This document shows, piece by piece, positions 13,431 to 23,855 of a DNA stretch of 64,000 nt. The position numbers and the translations under genes are program-made. Source of the DNA: Carettochelys insculpta (lineage: Eukaryota; Chordata; Testudines; Carettochelyidae); assembly GCF_033958435.1 (NCBI RefSeq), contig NC_134137.1, forward strand, positions 253,564,501-253,628,500, read 5' to 3'. The number at the start of each line of letters is the position of its first letter. Within the stretch, counting starts at the first letter, position 1. The notes below the pieces were generated by a model. It ran no database searches, was not told the origin of the DNA, and saw only the letters and a program-made list of their open reading frames with translations.

Positions 13431-14006
13431 TTGTCATTGAAGGATATCAATGATAATGTGGAGGCAGCGGTGAGAACATGTGGAGAGCTGGAAAGTTGGT
13501 TTAGAATGACTATAGGTATGAGACAAGGAGATCTGCTATCCCCAAGTATCTTCATCAGTCACCTAGAGACAGTGATGAACAAGATCAAGGAAGAGGTAGA
13601 AGGGATATCTGTGCATGGGATAAGAATTAACAACTTGAGGTTTGTGGATGATATAGTTATCGTTGAAGAAGATGAGGAGAAGCTAGTGAAAATGGTGCAG
13701 GTGCTCAACGAGGAAGGAAATCAGTATGGACTGATTATGAATATCAATAAAACAAAAGCAATGGTATTTGGACATAAAGAAATAGGAAGGAAGATCAGTG
13801 TAGATGGAATTGAACTAGAGAACGTAGAGAAGTTCACGTATCTGGGGAGCAACATAATGTATGATCTATACTGTAAGAAGGATATAGTGACTAGAATAGC
13901 GAAAGCAAGAGCGAGTTTGAAAGAGATGGATAATATCTGGAAAAGCAAAGAGATTAGCTTAGGACTCTTCAAAATGTGTATTCATGAGCACTTTGTACAG
14001 ATGTGA
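13431..14006 (+). pseudogene. RTE-like RT, palm and thumb fragment
   Basis: A 191-codon frame. GMRQGDLLSPSIF lies at residues 29-41, the catalytic FVDD at 71-74, KTKAMVFGH after about residue 105, and the thumb motif KFTYLGSNI after about 125. In the family the two Asp of the [FY]xDD box bind the catalytic metals; both are present. The frame ends at 14006; the C-terminal domain goes on in other frames with stops. Confidence 0.78.
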
Positions 14007-14517
14007 GACATGGGTGATAACAAAAGATTCAAAAAGAAGAATATTGGTGTTTGAGAGAAGTTGTTATTGAAAGATCCTGAGAATAGGATGGATGCAGAAG
14101 GTCACCAATGAGGAATTATATTGGAAGATACAGCTGAAAGAGAACCTACTGCAGCAGGATATACAACGCAAATTATAGCTATTCAGGCATATTTGCAAAA
14201 TGAACAACAAACGAAAAATCAAGACCCTGGTATTCGGCATAACGGATGGTTCGAATAGGGGATGCTGACCCCACAGAGAATGGGTAGATGACATGGTAGA
14301 TTGGTGTGGAGCTAGTTTACAGAAACTAAGCCACTCCACACTGGAGAGGAAAAGATGGAAGGAAATAGTGAGACAGGCATCAGACACCAATGGGTGCTGA
14401 GCCCATGGTTGTTGATTATGATGATGATGATGGGGAGCTCCACCCCAAAGGAGAACTAGAGCATGAGGCACCTGAACTATGAATCCTGTGTGGCTCCCCA
14501 GCAACATAACTAGTTCT

Positions 14518-14540
14518 TTAATTTTTTTTTTTTTTTTTTG
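14518..14540. repeat. Poly-T run
   Basis: A near-pure T homopolymer of about 20 bases. It could be the A-tail of a minus-strand retroposon, but no body is recognisable to its left. Confidence 0.5.
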
Positions 14541-14653
14541 CTTTTGAGTGTTCAGTTTTTGATAAGTCAAAATTTGCCATGACATTTTTTGATAGGTGAA
14601 AACTCAATTTTCCATCAAAAACAGTTTGGATAGAATTTTCTTCGACTCACCAC

Positions 14654-14834
14654 CAATGCCCCTTCTAATCTTTTTCATCTGTGTGTGGAATTTTTCCATC
14701 CATGTATGGAAAAAATTTTTTATGTGCACTGAGGCATGTGTAGAAAAACATAGCTGTGGGCATTCTTCTCATCAGCTGGGAAGCATTTGAATCTCTCCTG
14801 AGCGGCCACAAAAGCACACAGCTTACAGGGAACG
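14654..14834. mobile_element. Short hAT-like MITE fragment
   Basis: The left end reads caatgccccttctaatc and the right end cttacagggaacg. Inside are tccatccatgtatgga and atcagctggga, shared with the better-preserved copy at 29804-29982. It is a non-coding member of that family, with no clear target duplication. Confidence 0.5.
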
Positions 14835-15533
14835 GACCAGACTATCCTTACATCCTTCCTCAGCTGCAACATCCAACAGAGGCCAACATGACGTTACCAA
14901 TTCATGATAATATTGCAGGTTTTATGATGCATGGCGTTTTTCTTAAAGCCCCAGCTGGATTTCTATCACTGGCTCAGAAACAGCTTATATATATTTTTTT
15001 TTCCTAGCCCTCACAGTTGAAGCAAAAACCTTACAAACTTGAATGAAGTGCCCCCAAAAGACTCAAATGTCACAAGGCAAACAGAACAAACCAAAAAATA
15101 TTCCATTTTAAAAACTCAAGATTTTTAAGCCCATCTCAGAAGTTTTTGAGCCTTGACTCCTGAATGCTTGACACTAGCAATATTGCACACAAAGTCTGAT
15201 TTCACTTCCACTGAAGTCATCGTAAAAAACAACAAAAATTTGAAATAAAAAATAAAGTTGATACTGAGCCAAACTGAAGCAAAACACAGCTGAATGACAC
15301 TTGGGCATCTTTCCAAGCTATTCTTCTGTGCTCCAAAACCTCAGCTTTTAACAAGTCTATATCATTGTAAGGATGCAAAGATAACTTCTGAGAATGTGAA
15401 CCAAGTGCAATTGATGGAGATACGCCTTTCTGAGTTTACAGGAAATTTAAACAATAAATAGCTCTGAGAGATGTGAATCACCCACTTATGACAATGAAAA
15501 TTGACTCATACACTAAACCTCTCGGCTGCGTCT
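14835..15533. other. No gene or classifiable repeat seen
   Basis: AT-rich DNA without recognisable features. Confidence 0.45.
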
Positions 15534-16233
15534 ACACGTGCACGCTACTTCGAAGTAGCGGCAGTAACTTCGAAATAGCGCCCGTCACGTCTACACGTGT
15601 TGGGCGCTATTTCGAAGTTGAAATCGACGTTAGGCGGCGAGACGTCGAAGTCGCTAACCTCATGAGCGGATGGGAATAGCGCCCTACTTCGACGTTCAAC
15701 ATCGAAGTAGGGACGTGTAGACGATCCGCGTCCCGCAACATCGAAATAGCGGGGTCCTCCATGGCGGCCATCAGCTGGGGGGTTGAGAGATACTCTCTCT
15801 CCAGCCCTTGCGGGGCTCTGTGGTCACCGTGGGCAGCAGCCCTTAGCCCAGGGCTTCTGGCTGCTGCTGCTGCAGCTGGGGGTCCGTGCTGCATATACAG
15901 GGTCTGCAACTAGTTGTTGGCTCTGTGTATCTTGCACTGTTTAATGAAAGTGTGTCTGGGAGGGGCCCTTTAAGGGAGCGACTTGCTGTTGAGTCCGCCC
16001 CGTGACCCTGTCTGCAGCTGTGCCTGGCTCCCTTATTTCGATGTGTGCTACTTTGGCGTGTAGACGTTCCCTCGCTGTGCCTATTTCGATGTTGGGCTGA
16101 GCAACGTCGAAGTTGAACATCGACGTTGCCAGCCCTGGAGGACGTGTAGACGTTATTCGTCGAAATAGCCTATTTCGATGTCTCAACATCGAAATAAGCT
16201 ATTTCGAAGTTGGGTGCACGTGTAGACGTAGCC
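15534..16233. mobile_element. Harbinger deletion derivative A, TSD CTC
   Basis: The left terminus is ggctgcgtctacacgtgc; the right terminus is gcacgtgtagacgtagcc, its near-perfect complement. CTC flanks both ends (15531-15533 and 16234-16236). The subterminal parts are full of palindromic blocks such as ctacttcgaagtag. The GC-rich core (ccctttaagggag, ctgctgctgctgcagctg) resembles the 5' region of the larger Harbinger at 18709. It is non-autonomous, with no transposase motif. It is inverted relative to derivative B. Confidence 0.8.
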
Positions 16234-16361
16234 CTCTAGTGCAGCACCCTTGGGACCTGACTGATGCTAAACGTGAGAATCTGCCGGACTATGGGAGGTC
16301 AATATTGTCTAGCGGCATTACCAACACTTCCACTGCTTACTGAGCTCTTAGAAGACATTTA

Positions 16362-17022
16362 GGCTGTGTCTACAGTAGCACACTACGTCGAAGTAGCCTA
16401 TTTCGACATAAGAACATCGAAATAGGCTACTTCAATGCGTATCATCTACACGTCCTCCAGGGCAGGTGCCATCGACATTCAACATCGAAGTAGCGACAGA
16501 GAACGTCGAAAAGAGCCACCCCAGAAAGAAATGTGGAGCATGCACACACACAAGTGCTCCCCATCAAAATAAGGGGCCAGAAAAGCCCCAAGCCACTCCC
16601 TTAAAGGGCCACCCCCAGACACACTCGGCCTGCACAGCACGAGATCCACAGAGCCAACAACCAGTTGCAGACCCTGTGCACGCAGCATGGAACCCCAGCT
16701 GCAGCAGCAGCAGCCGGAAGCCCTGGGCTAAGGGCTGCTGCCCGCGGTGACCATAGGGCCCCGTAGGGGCTGGACAGAGCGTCTCTCAACCCCTCAGCAG
16801 ATGGCTGCCATGGAGGATCCTGTTATTTCGACGTAGCGGGACGCGGATCGTCTACAAACGCCCTACTTTGACATTCAATGTTGAAGTAGGGCGCTATCCC
16901 CAGCTTCGGATAGGAATAGCGATTTCAACGTCGAAATAGCGCACGGAGCATGTAGACATGACGCGTACTATTTTGATGTTGTGCCAGCTACTTCGAAGTA
17001 GCCGGCTAGTGTAGACGCACCC
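16362..17022. mobile_element. Harbinger deletion derivative B, inverted relative to A, TSD TTA
   Basis: The left terminus is ggctgtgtctacagtagc; the right terminus is the complementary tagtgtagacgcaccc. TTA flanks both ends (16359-16361 and 17023-17025), the classical PIF/Harbinger target. Core blocks such as cccttaaagggccaccccc, the CAG-rich ctgcagcagcagcagcc and ctccatgg/ccatggagg are the reverse complement of derivative A. Its left core also resembles 18820-18870 of the larger Harbinger. Confidence 0.82.
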
Positions 17023-17025
17023 TTA

Positions 17026-18708
17026 GTGATAAATTACAGGTAAATACCAGCACAGCACGCTGACAGCCAGGACTGGTGGCTGTAAACAAACTTTATGGAC
17101 CACAAGAAACTTGGCCAGACCCTTGATAAGTGGCCGTCCAGCTAACTAAAATCATGTTGGATTACAGATTTTGCTGACGAGAGAGTGCCAGACCAGAGAG
17201 ATTCAACCTGTAGTTAACCATGCTGAAATGTAGAGTATTTCACTGCTTATCAAAGCATATAAGGCCTTGTCCACATGAGAAAATAATACAAATTTAAATG
17301 AATTGCTTTTTTAGAAACAGAGGTATTCAAATCGGTTCAGATCAGTGGGGATGTGTCTATACAACACAGCTTGTAGGGCTCCAATTGGGAGAAGCAAAGT
17401 AGGGTGTGCCCCCTGAGAGACAGCATGAAATTTTGTAAGGGGGCACAGCCTAAAAAGTTCTCTGACCCCTGATCAGACTTAGCTCATATTTCCTGAAAGA
17501 CTGGCAGCACTCTGCTTGCTATGTCCCATGGTTAGCTACCTTTCAAGTGAGAGGAGGTGGGGCAGCAGTGACACAAGGAACTCTCTGGCCCGCCCCTGAC
17601 TAAGAGGTCTCTGCAGGGCTGGGTTACCCAGGCCACCCACCAGCTGCAGCAGAGGCTGTACAGTGCTGATCCTCTCCCCCAGCATGAGGCTGGGCTTGTC
17701 TAAGCACCTCGCCAGTGACTGGTAGATGGGTGGGGGGCGGCGGCACTAGGATGGCCTTAGTGTAGGCCTGGGGAAGAGATGGCAGTGCTAGAGAAGTGGC
17801 ACTCGGGTTGGGATATGACAGAGTCCGGTGCCACCTGCTGTTGGGGCTGCTGGGCTGGGGCTGCGCTGTGGCGTTGTGGAGGATGACATGGAGTGGAGCA
17901 AAGAGCAGCAGCAGGTATAGCAGCGTCAGCTCAAGAGGCTTGGACACAGCCAGTGGTGTGCTCTCCCCACCTGAGCCCACCTCTGTGGGCTGCTGTTTGC
18001 CATGGCTCAGTTCAGAGACACTGGCATTCTGCTGCCCACGTGGTACGTAAGGTTTTAGTGCTGTGCCCCACTGCCTGGGGACCTGTCCACACTGAGTTTG
18101 CGACCTGGTCTGCACAGCGGCACACCAGGGCCCACAAGCCTGTGAGTCAGCAGCGCTGTGCATCTGGCCAGGCTCTGGTAGAGCAGGCTCAGACACTGCA
18201 GTCCCCTGCACGCCTAGAAAGCTGCTCGTTGGCCTCAGATCTCCTAGTGGAGGGACTGGGAGGGACATCTAATGGAGACAGCACTTGGAAGGAGCAAAGT
18301 GCCTTCTGCAAAGGAACCGGGTTGCTTTGGTCAACGGCTCCTTGAAACTGAACTTACCTGTTGATGTTAGGACTTGGCTCTTGGTGTTGTGGGGAGGGAA
18401 CATTCCGACTGTGCACTTTGGTTGGTGGGTTCAGTGACATGGGTTGGTCTTGGCTTCCCTCTACCCCATTCACAACTCACTTACAGAGAACACCAATCAC
18501 AGCCTTTAGGGTTTTCTTTTTGTCTTACAACCTGAAACTCAGAACTGATTGATGTCACTCTGTTCTCCTCTTCTTTGGGCTCCGCTGCCTCCCTGCTCCC
18601 CTCATAAAAAATTTGCTCAGACCTGGTCTACTCAACATTGTTTGACAGCACTTTTTCAGACAAGAAAACTCCCCCACCCCCAGGCTCCCCTTTCCTCGCC
18701 CCCACTGG
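17026..18708. other. Mixed unclassified DNA; repeat fragments at 17190-17211 and 17266-17360
   Basis: A segment at 17198-17211 (ccagagagattcaacctgta) resembles the right end of the pogo-like element at 37652. Another at 17266-17360 begins gccttgtccacatgag and has the look of a MITE end. The GC-rich part at 17600-18350 has overlapping open frames on both strands (up to 214 codons) with low-complexity Ser/Pro/Gln composition and no recognisable domain; I do not call it a gene. Confidence 0.35.
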
Positions 18709-18929
18709 GGCTATATCTACACTACAGCGCGCTTTCAAAAGCCACCCTTTGACAGATCAGGCCAGGAAATGCCACAGGTGGGATCACATGGTGGACAAGC
18801 CCTTCTGGGCCCTGCAGCCAGCCACTCCCTTAAAGGGCCCCTCCCAAGCACCCTTGACCTGCACATGCTGAGGCCTGCAGAGCCATCATAGGCCCCACAG
18901 AGCTTGAAGGTGCCTCGAAGCTAGTCCCC

Positions 18930-19900
18930 ATGGATGTCCAGCAACAGTTCCTCATCCTTGAGCTGGCCATCCTCGACCCTGTGCTCAGCCAGCTGGCTGC
19001 AGTGCTCATGGCCGCCCTCCACTGCCTCCTGGGAGCAATCCCAGTGCTGGGGCTCTGGAGCCCCTCGAGCCTGGATCCAACTGGTACCCCCCAACCACCC
19101 TGAGCACCCTGCTGCTTCTGGAGTCACCCCAGCACCACAGACTGTTGGGAACAGCTGGTGATGGGGACTAGGAAAAACCCGAGTGGCTGCAAAACTTCTA
19201 CATGAGTAGGCATACCTTTAAAGACCTCTGCCACTGGCTCACCCCACCCTGAAACACCAGGACACCCGCATGTGGCCCACCCTCCCCCTGGAAAAATGGG
19301 TAGCCATCACCAGTTGGAAGCTGGGTACCCTGGACAGTTACCAATCAGTGGAGTACCGATTCGGGGTTGGCAAGGGTCATGCACATGCCACAGGAAGAGG
19401 GAAGGGGGCCCCCAGGCAAGGGGGACCCTTGGTGACTGGGAGCCTGGGGAGGGGGCCAGGGTAGGGGATCTGGGGGAGGGCACCCAGAGAGGGAGCCAGG
19501 CATACCCCATCATGCCCTCAGGTGACCGCACACACTCCCTCCCATGCAGGTTGTGTACTCCATCAATGCCATGCTCCTGCACAGGGTGGTCCGCGTGGGG
19601 ACAACGGCCCTCCATTCAAAGGCAGGCGGCCATGGGGTATCACGCTTGCTGCAGGTGTCCCTGCCTATGTGGGGCAGCCTGGGCTGTGGTCCAGCCCCGC
19701 CTCCCTGCACATGCAACTTGTGGCGCTATCCAGAGGAGTGGGTGCTAGATGTCACCGGAAGCTCTTGCGGCATGCTGGGAGCCATGGCCACCTGTGCTTC
19801 TTCCTGCCCAGGTCTACTGGGCATGTGGGTGGCCCACTGGTGTTTGTGGTGCCTTCGTCCCATGGGACAGGCTGTGTGCCCTGCCGGTTACTTACCAGAA
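18930..19900 (+). pseudogene. Harbinger transposase remnant
   Basis: Fragments in several frames match the N-terminal half of PIF/Harbinger (DDE-type) transposases. MSRHTFKDLCHWLT lies at 19202-19243. PLEKWVAITSWKLGTLDSYQ, followed by YRFGVGKG, lies at about 19285-19375 and matches the conserved helix-turn-helix block before the DDE domain. QVVYSINAMLLHRVVRV lies at 19548-19598. Frame changes occur between these pieces. I cannot recognise the catalytic Asp/Glu blocks downstream, so the nuclease half is heavily mutated or partly lost. In an intact element this protein cuts the terminal repeats and pastes into TWA-like sites. Clearly non-functional here. Confidence 0.72.
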
Positions 19901-20079
19901 GGTACCTCACCAAGGTCCGGTGATGCCCAACTCGATGACTGGGATGGGAGCTTGATCAGAAGGTCTCCCTTGTTGCTCCAGACCTGGATGGTGGCTTCTG
20001 GCTCCAGGTGCATGGGGTTTCTATGGGTCCGGTCTCCTCCTCATCCCTGGGGTGCAGCTCATCTGCCGCTGTGTCCAGT

Positions 20080-20390
20080 ACGTAGAGTGGAGGGAGCTGT
20101 CTCTGGGGCCCAGGAGGCAGTGGAGCTACCTGTAGTAGGAGCTAGTTTTGAGACCTGCCCCTGCGCAGCTGGCGGAGTCCCTGGCCTAGGCATATCCCTG
20201 CCGCAGTTCCCTCATGTTGCTGCATACTTGCTTGGGGAGTGAGGGCAGGGTGGCCTCAGACAGACAGCCCTTTGGCAAGGCAGATGAATGCAGCCACATT
20301 CCATCGCTTTACCTCCATCTCCTTCAGCACCTCCTCCTCGTTCCAGAACCTGAGCAGGTCTCTCAGTTCAGGCTCAGTCCATGAGGGCGC
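20080..20390 (-). pseudogene. Harbinger Myb/SANT-like DNA-binding protein remnant
   Basis: Reading the minus strand from about 20390, WTEPELRDLLRFWNEEEV, then KEMEVKRWNVAAFICLAKGL, then QVCSNMRELRQGYAQARDSA (with one stop and one shift) form a trihelical Myb/SANT-like domain: an early Trp, an acidic helix, and the basic RELRQGY helix. In PIF/Harbinger elements the second protein is of this type and helps the transposase enter the nucleus and bind the ends. It lies convergent to the transposase. Stops and frameshifts make it a pseudogene. Confidence 0.68.
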
Positions 20391-20904
20391 CCTTTCTTTC
20401 AGGGGCTGCCCAGAGTCCTGTGAGGGCTCTGATGTAGGGCCCTGGGGCTCCTGGGAACCCAGCTGCTGGCTATCTGTGCCGGCTTCTGCTCTGGGGCTGC
20501 ACAGAGGGCGTTGTGTGGGACCTCATGAGTTTGCTGCTCCTAGCACACTCACAGCTTTCTGCCACGGGGTTTCTGGGTCTGTACATCTTTAAACACAGTC
20601 AGACACAGTTACCATAGAGCACTGCCGCTGCCAGCCAGGGCATCTCCACTCACCAGCTGGCCAGTGCCATGGAGGTGTGCTCTTTCGAAAGAGCAGCCCG
20701 CAGAGTTTCTACACGTTTCCTTTCAAAAGACTCTTTCAAAAGGGGACACTCTTCCTATTACAGGATCGGCGGAGCACTTTCAAAAACAGTGCCCAGTTCT
20801 TTCAGTTTTGGATCAAAAGAACGCATTTTGTGTGTAGACGATCTGCATGCTCTTTTGAAAGAGGGACAAATTTTCCAAATGTTCTTGCAAGTGTAGGTGC
20901 AGCC

Positions 20905-22379
20905 TAGGAGTGCCATTTGCTTTGCTGCCAGGAGAGCACTTCTGCTGACAATGCAATTTACACAAGTACTCACCATGGGGCAAAGCTTTTGTGTTCTGAG
21001 GGTGGGAAGCAACTAAGAACCCGTGAAGAACAAAAATGTGGTCATTCAATTGCCAGCACAGACATAACTTAGGTTGGACCCTACTGTTTCATTCTAAATT
21101 GACACAGAGCCTTTAAAAACATAAATAAGAATGTCCACACATGGAAACGGAATCAATTTACATAAATTAATTTCTAAATACATTTAGAGCTTAATTACAC
21201 AGGGTTTTGCACCAATTAATTCAGGGTAATCTCTTATATGGTGAAGTGATATCACTGTAAAGTCTTCATATCAGTAAAGTCTGTTCCTGTAAATGGTCAG
21301 ATACATGCCAAACTGGTTGACACCAGGTTTAAACTGACACGAGAGCATCCACACATAAAGTTGCAATGGTTTAACTAAATTGGTGTAAAAATAACACTTT
21401 GAGGCAGAGTCGACAACACCAAGTTAGGTCCATTGAGCTGACACAGATGTGCATACGTTAACCCTTAAATTTGTCCTCCACTGATATAAGCACCCTGATT
21501 ACGCCGACATAGTAACACTATTCCCAAGCAGCCTTGAGTCATTGTTGATGTACTGAGTTCAATGCAGACCAAGTGTAAAACGCTGGATTTCTTATGTCAG
21601 ATAGCAGCAGCTAACCCCCAACACTTGGCACGGACTGCTGTGGACACAACTGCGGTCTCCTGTGACAGGGATCAGTGAGATCAGAAGCCCCTAATAAGCA
21701 TCTTCCTTTAAAACACTATGAATTTTTGAAATGCCTTTTCCTGTTAGTCCAGCTTCAGGAGCATGCCTAGCAGCTCCACACTGTTTTGTGTATCCTCTTG
21801 GCTGGCTCTATCCACTACATTCTCCAAATGCACTCTGGCCTGGAGTAGACAGGTGGGAGAGTATCTTGCGGGGGAAAATGGCCATGTAGACACCTCTACA
21901 GTTGTAGACGTGTGGACATCTACAAGTAGATTGCATGGGGGATGCAGGCAATGCGGTACAACACATAGCAGCAGCAGCGCTAAGGGAAAGCAAAGCAATT
22001 ATGATAGACATGTCAGGCCAATGAGGACCACAATGCATTTGGTGCCAAGTCACAGACCTGCCACTATTTCAAAAAGCTGCATGAATTACTTGGTGGAGAC
22101 CACACAGCCACCCACACACCACTTCTGAGGAGCCCAATCACAGGCTCCTGCTAAGACCAGTAAGCACAAGTTGGAAAAAAGAGGAGGAGGATGGGGGGGG
22201 TCATATGACCATGGGAGGGGGACTTATTCCGCAAGTCAGGATGTATTTAATATTCCATCACTATCCAATCAGCCTTAGCAGTCAAAGCACTATGCAGGGG
22301 AAGGAACCATATCTGACTATGTATATGTATTTTCCATTGCGATGATGGCAGTCCCAACTTAGCAGCACACAGCTATAAC
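20905..22379. other. No gene; MITE-like fragment at about 21090-21450
   Basis: The stretch at 21090-21450 contains aatgtccacacatgga and catccacacataaag with AT-rich subterminal sequence, suggesting a decayed MITE of unknown family. Around 21880-21935 the words tgtagacacctctacag and gtagacgtgtggacatctac are mutually inverted and may be another small remnant. No coding signal. Confidence 0.35.
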
Positions 22380-22690
22380 AAAGCTTTATTATCCAGCACT
22401 CAGATAATAAAATGTGATGGTTATTGGAGCTGGGCTGGCAGTGGGCCCATTCACCCTCCGGTGGGGCAATGGGCAGTCAGCCCCGCTCTGTGCCCCTTCC
22501 CCCCACCGGGCAGTAGGCAGCTGGCCCTGATCTCCTTCCCACTAAACCTCCCCCAGGCAAGCAGGCAGTAGGCAGCCAGGCCCCATGGCAGCTGGCCCCA
22601 GCCAGTCGGCTTGCTCTAGCTGGGCTGCTGGCGGCCCAGCCAGGCACCCTGATTAACTGAATGTGCCAGTTATCCAATTGCCAGATAACC
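22380..22690. mobile_element. pogo/Tigger-like MITE fragment
   Basis: Its right side reads gccagttatccaattgccag then ataaccag, with accctgattaactgaa before it; the left side has ttattatccagcac. This wording is typical of short pogo/Tigger-like non-autonomous elements. The core is GC-rich with repeated ggcagtaggcagc motifs. Ends are not sharply defined. It abuts the next MITE. Confidence 0.4.
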
Positions 22691-22699
22691 AGACATTTA

Positions 22700-23122
22700 G
22701 GCTACGTCTACATGGGCAGCTTCTGTTGACAGAGGACACTGTTGACACAGAAACCACAACAACACTTCTGTCAACAGATTGCACTTACACACAAAACCAG
22801 ATTGAAAGAGCAAGCTGCAGTCAACAGCGAACAGACAGGCTGCCCGACCCTCTATTGACAGAACGGCTGACCGGAAGCTCTGCAAACAGGGTTGCCCGGG
22901 GAACCGGAAGCCCTCTCTGTCGACAGAAGTGTCAACAAGGGCACTCTGTCAAAAAACATCATCAACAGAGACGGGGGAGAGATATAACACCACCAGCTGA
23001 ACAGCCGAGTTTGGTCAACAAACTCTCAACAGAGCATTTTAACCATGTAGACGCCTGGAGAGTTTTGTTGACAAAAGCCCAGTTTTGTTAACAGAAGCTT
23101 CCCATGTATAGAAGACACAGCC
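22700..23122. mobile_element. Harbinger-like MITE, TSD TTA
   Basis: The left end is ggctacgtctacatgggc and the right end is cccatgtatagaagacacagcc, an inverted pair. TTA flanks both sides (22697-22699 and 23123-23125). The interior is densely packed with variants of tctgttgacag and its complement ctgtcaacag, so it can fold at many points. No coding capacity. Confidence 0.75.
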
Positions 23123-23544
23123 TTACTGTATTGATTTTTCATTAATTTACTCACACTAAAAGAGGTAGCAGTGCTTGAGTGAGGGGCAGTGTGAGATCTG
23201 TATTTCATTCCCCTGCAATGCTAGGAAGAAGGGCATGCAAAGCAGTTATTTATGTACAAAGGGTTGTCCCTTGAATTCTCCTGAGAGATACTGATAAAAT
23301 TTTCATGGAAGTATCTGCAGTCCTCCCAAAGGTTTTTAGGGATGGCAGCCTTATTTCTTCCTCTGTGGTAGGACATTTTCCCATGCCAGTTGGTGATTAC
23401 CATACTGCTGCCTGCCAAAGTTAACAGGCTAGCAGCATATGGACCTAGGTGGCTTTGGAATGCCAGCAGCAGCTGTGCTCTCTGTGTTCTGAGTCTTAAC
23501 TATTGCTTTCTGGTGTGGCTGTACTGACAATGGTATCTCTACAT
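23123..23544. other. No gene or classifiable repeat seen
   Basis: Unremarkable sequence. Confidence 0.4.
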
Positions 23545-23855
23545 CAGCAGTTTTCAAACTTCATTGCATCACAACCCCCTTCTAACAACAAAAATTACCA
23601 CGACCCCAGAAGGGGATATCCATGCCTCAGCTCACCCAAACCTCACTGCTGCAGGTGATAGGGCCAAAGCTCACAGGCTTCAGCCTCAGGCAGGAGGTCT
23701 ACAAACTGAGCCCTCCTGCCCAGGGTGGTAGGACATGGGCTCTGGCACTGAATGGTAGGGCTCAGGCTTCGGCTTGGGCCCTGCACCCCAGCAAGTCTAA
23801 GCCAGCCCTGACAACCTCATTAAAATGGGGTCCCAACCTACAGATTGAGCCACTG
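23545..23855. mobile_element. hAT MITE of the Charlie/MER5-like type
   Basis: The left end cagcagttttcaaactt matches the hAT-Charlie terminal pattern (CAG, then a TTTTCAAACTT-like block). The right end, cagattgagccactg, is its partial complement. Inside, cacaaccccc and cgaccccagaagggg are typical of this group. No target duplication is clear. Confidence 0.55.

Larger units (their letters stand above)
12939..14437 (+). mobile_element. RTE-type non-LTR retrotransposon, 5'-truncated and decayed, with ATG-repeat tail
   Basis: Reverse transcriptase of the apurinic-endonuclease LINE type runs left to right through three frames. Near 12947 it begins with the pre-palm block QLNNNKSPGNDNITGEM; then comes MRQGDLLSPSIF, then NLRFVDDIVIVEED with the FVDD box at 13641, then NINKTKAMVFG and KFTYLGSNI. 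A degraded C-terminal region follows in shifted frames to about 14400. The element ends in gattatgatgatgatgatgg, a short microsatellite tail of the sort RTE elements carry instead of poly-A. The endonuclease domain is missing. RTE rather than a sister clade is inferred from the motif spelling and tail. Confidence 0.75.
18709..20904. mobile_element. PIF/Harbinger DNA transposon, decayed, with remnants of both genes
   Basis: The left terminus is ggctatatctacactacag and the right is tgcaagtgtaggtgcagcc, an imperfect inverted pair with flanking TGG/TAG (an imperfect 3-bp duplication). Inside are transposase remnants on the plus strand (about 18930-19900) and a Myb/SANT-like remnant on the minus strand (about 20080-20390). 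The two run towards each other. This is the two-gene plan of PIF/Harbinger elements. The right end (20800-20904) is closely similar to the right end of the MITE at 39513-39934, linking the MITEs to this family. Confidence 0.78.

Noticed and set aside
17624..18345. Overlapping open frames up to 214 codons on both strands
   Set aside because: GC-rich low-complexity composition with frames open on both strands, no domain, no splice or start context. Probably an old repeat.
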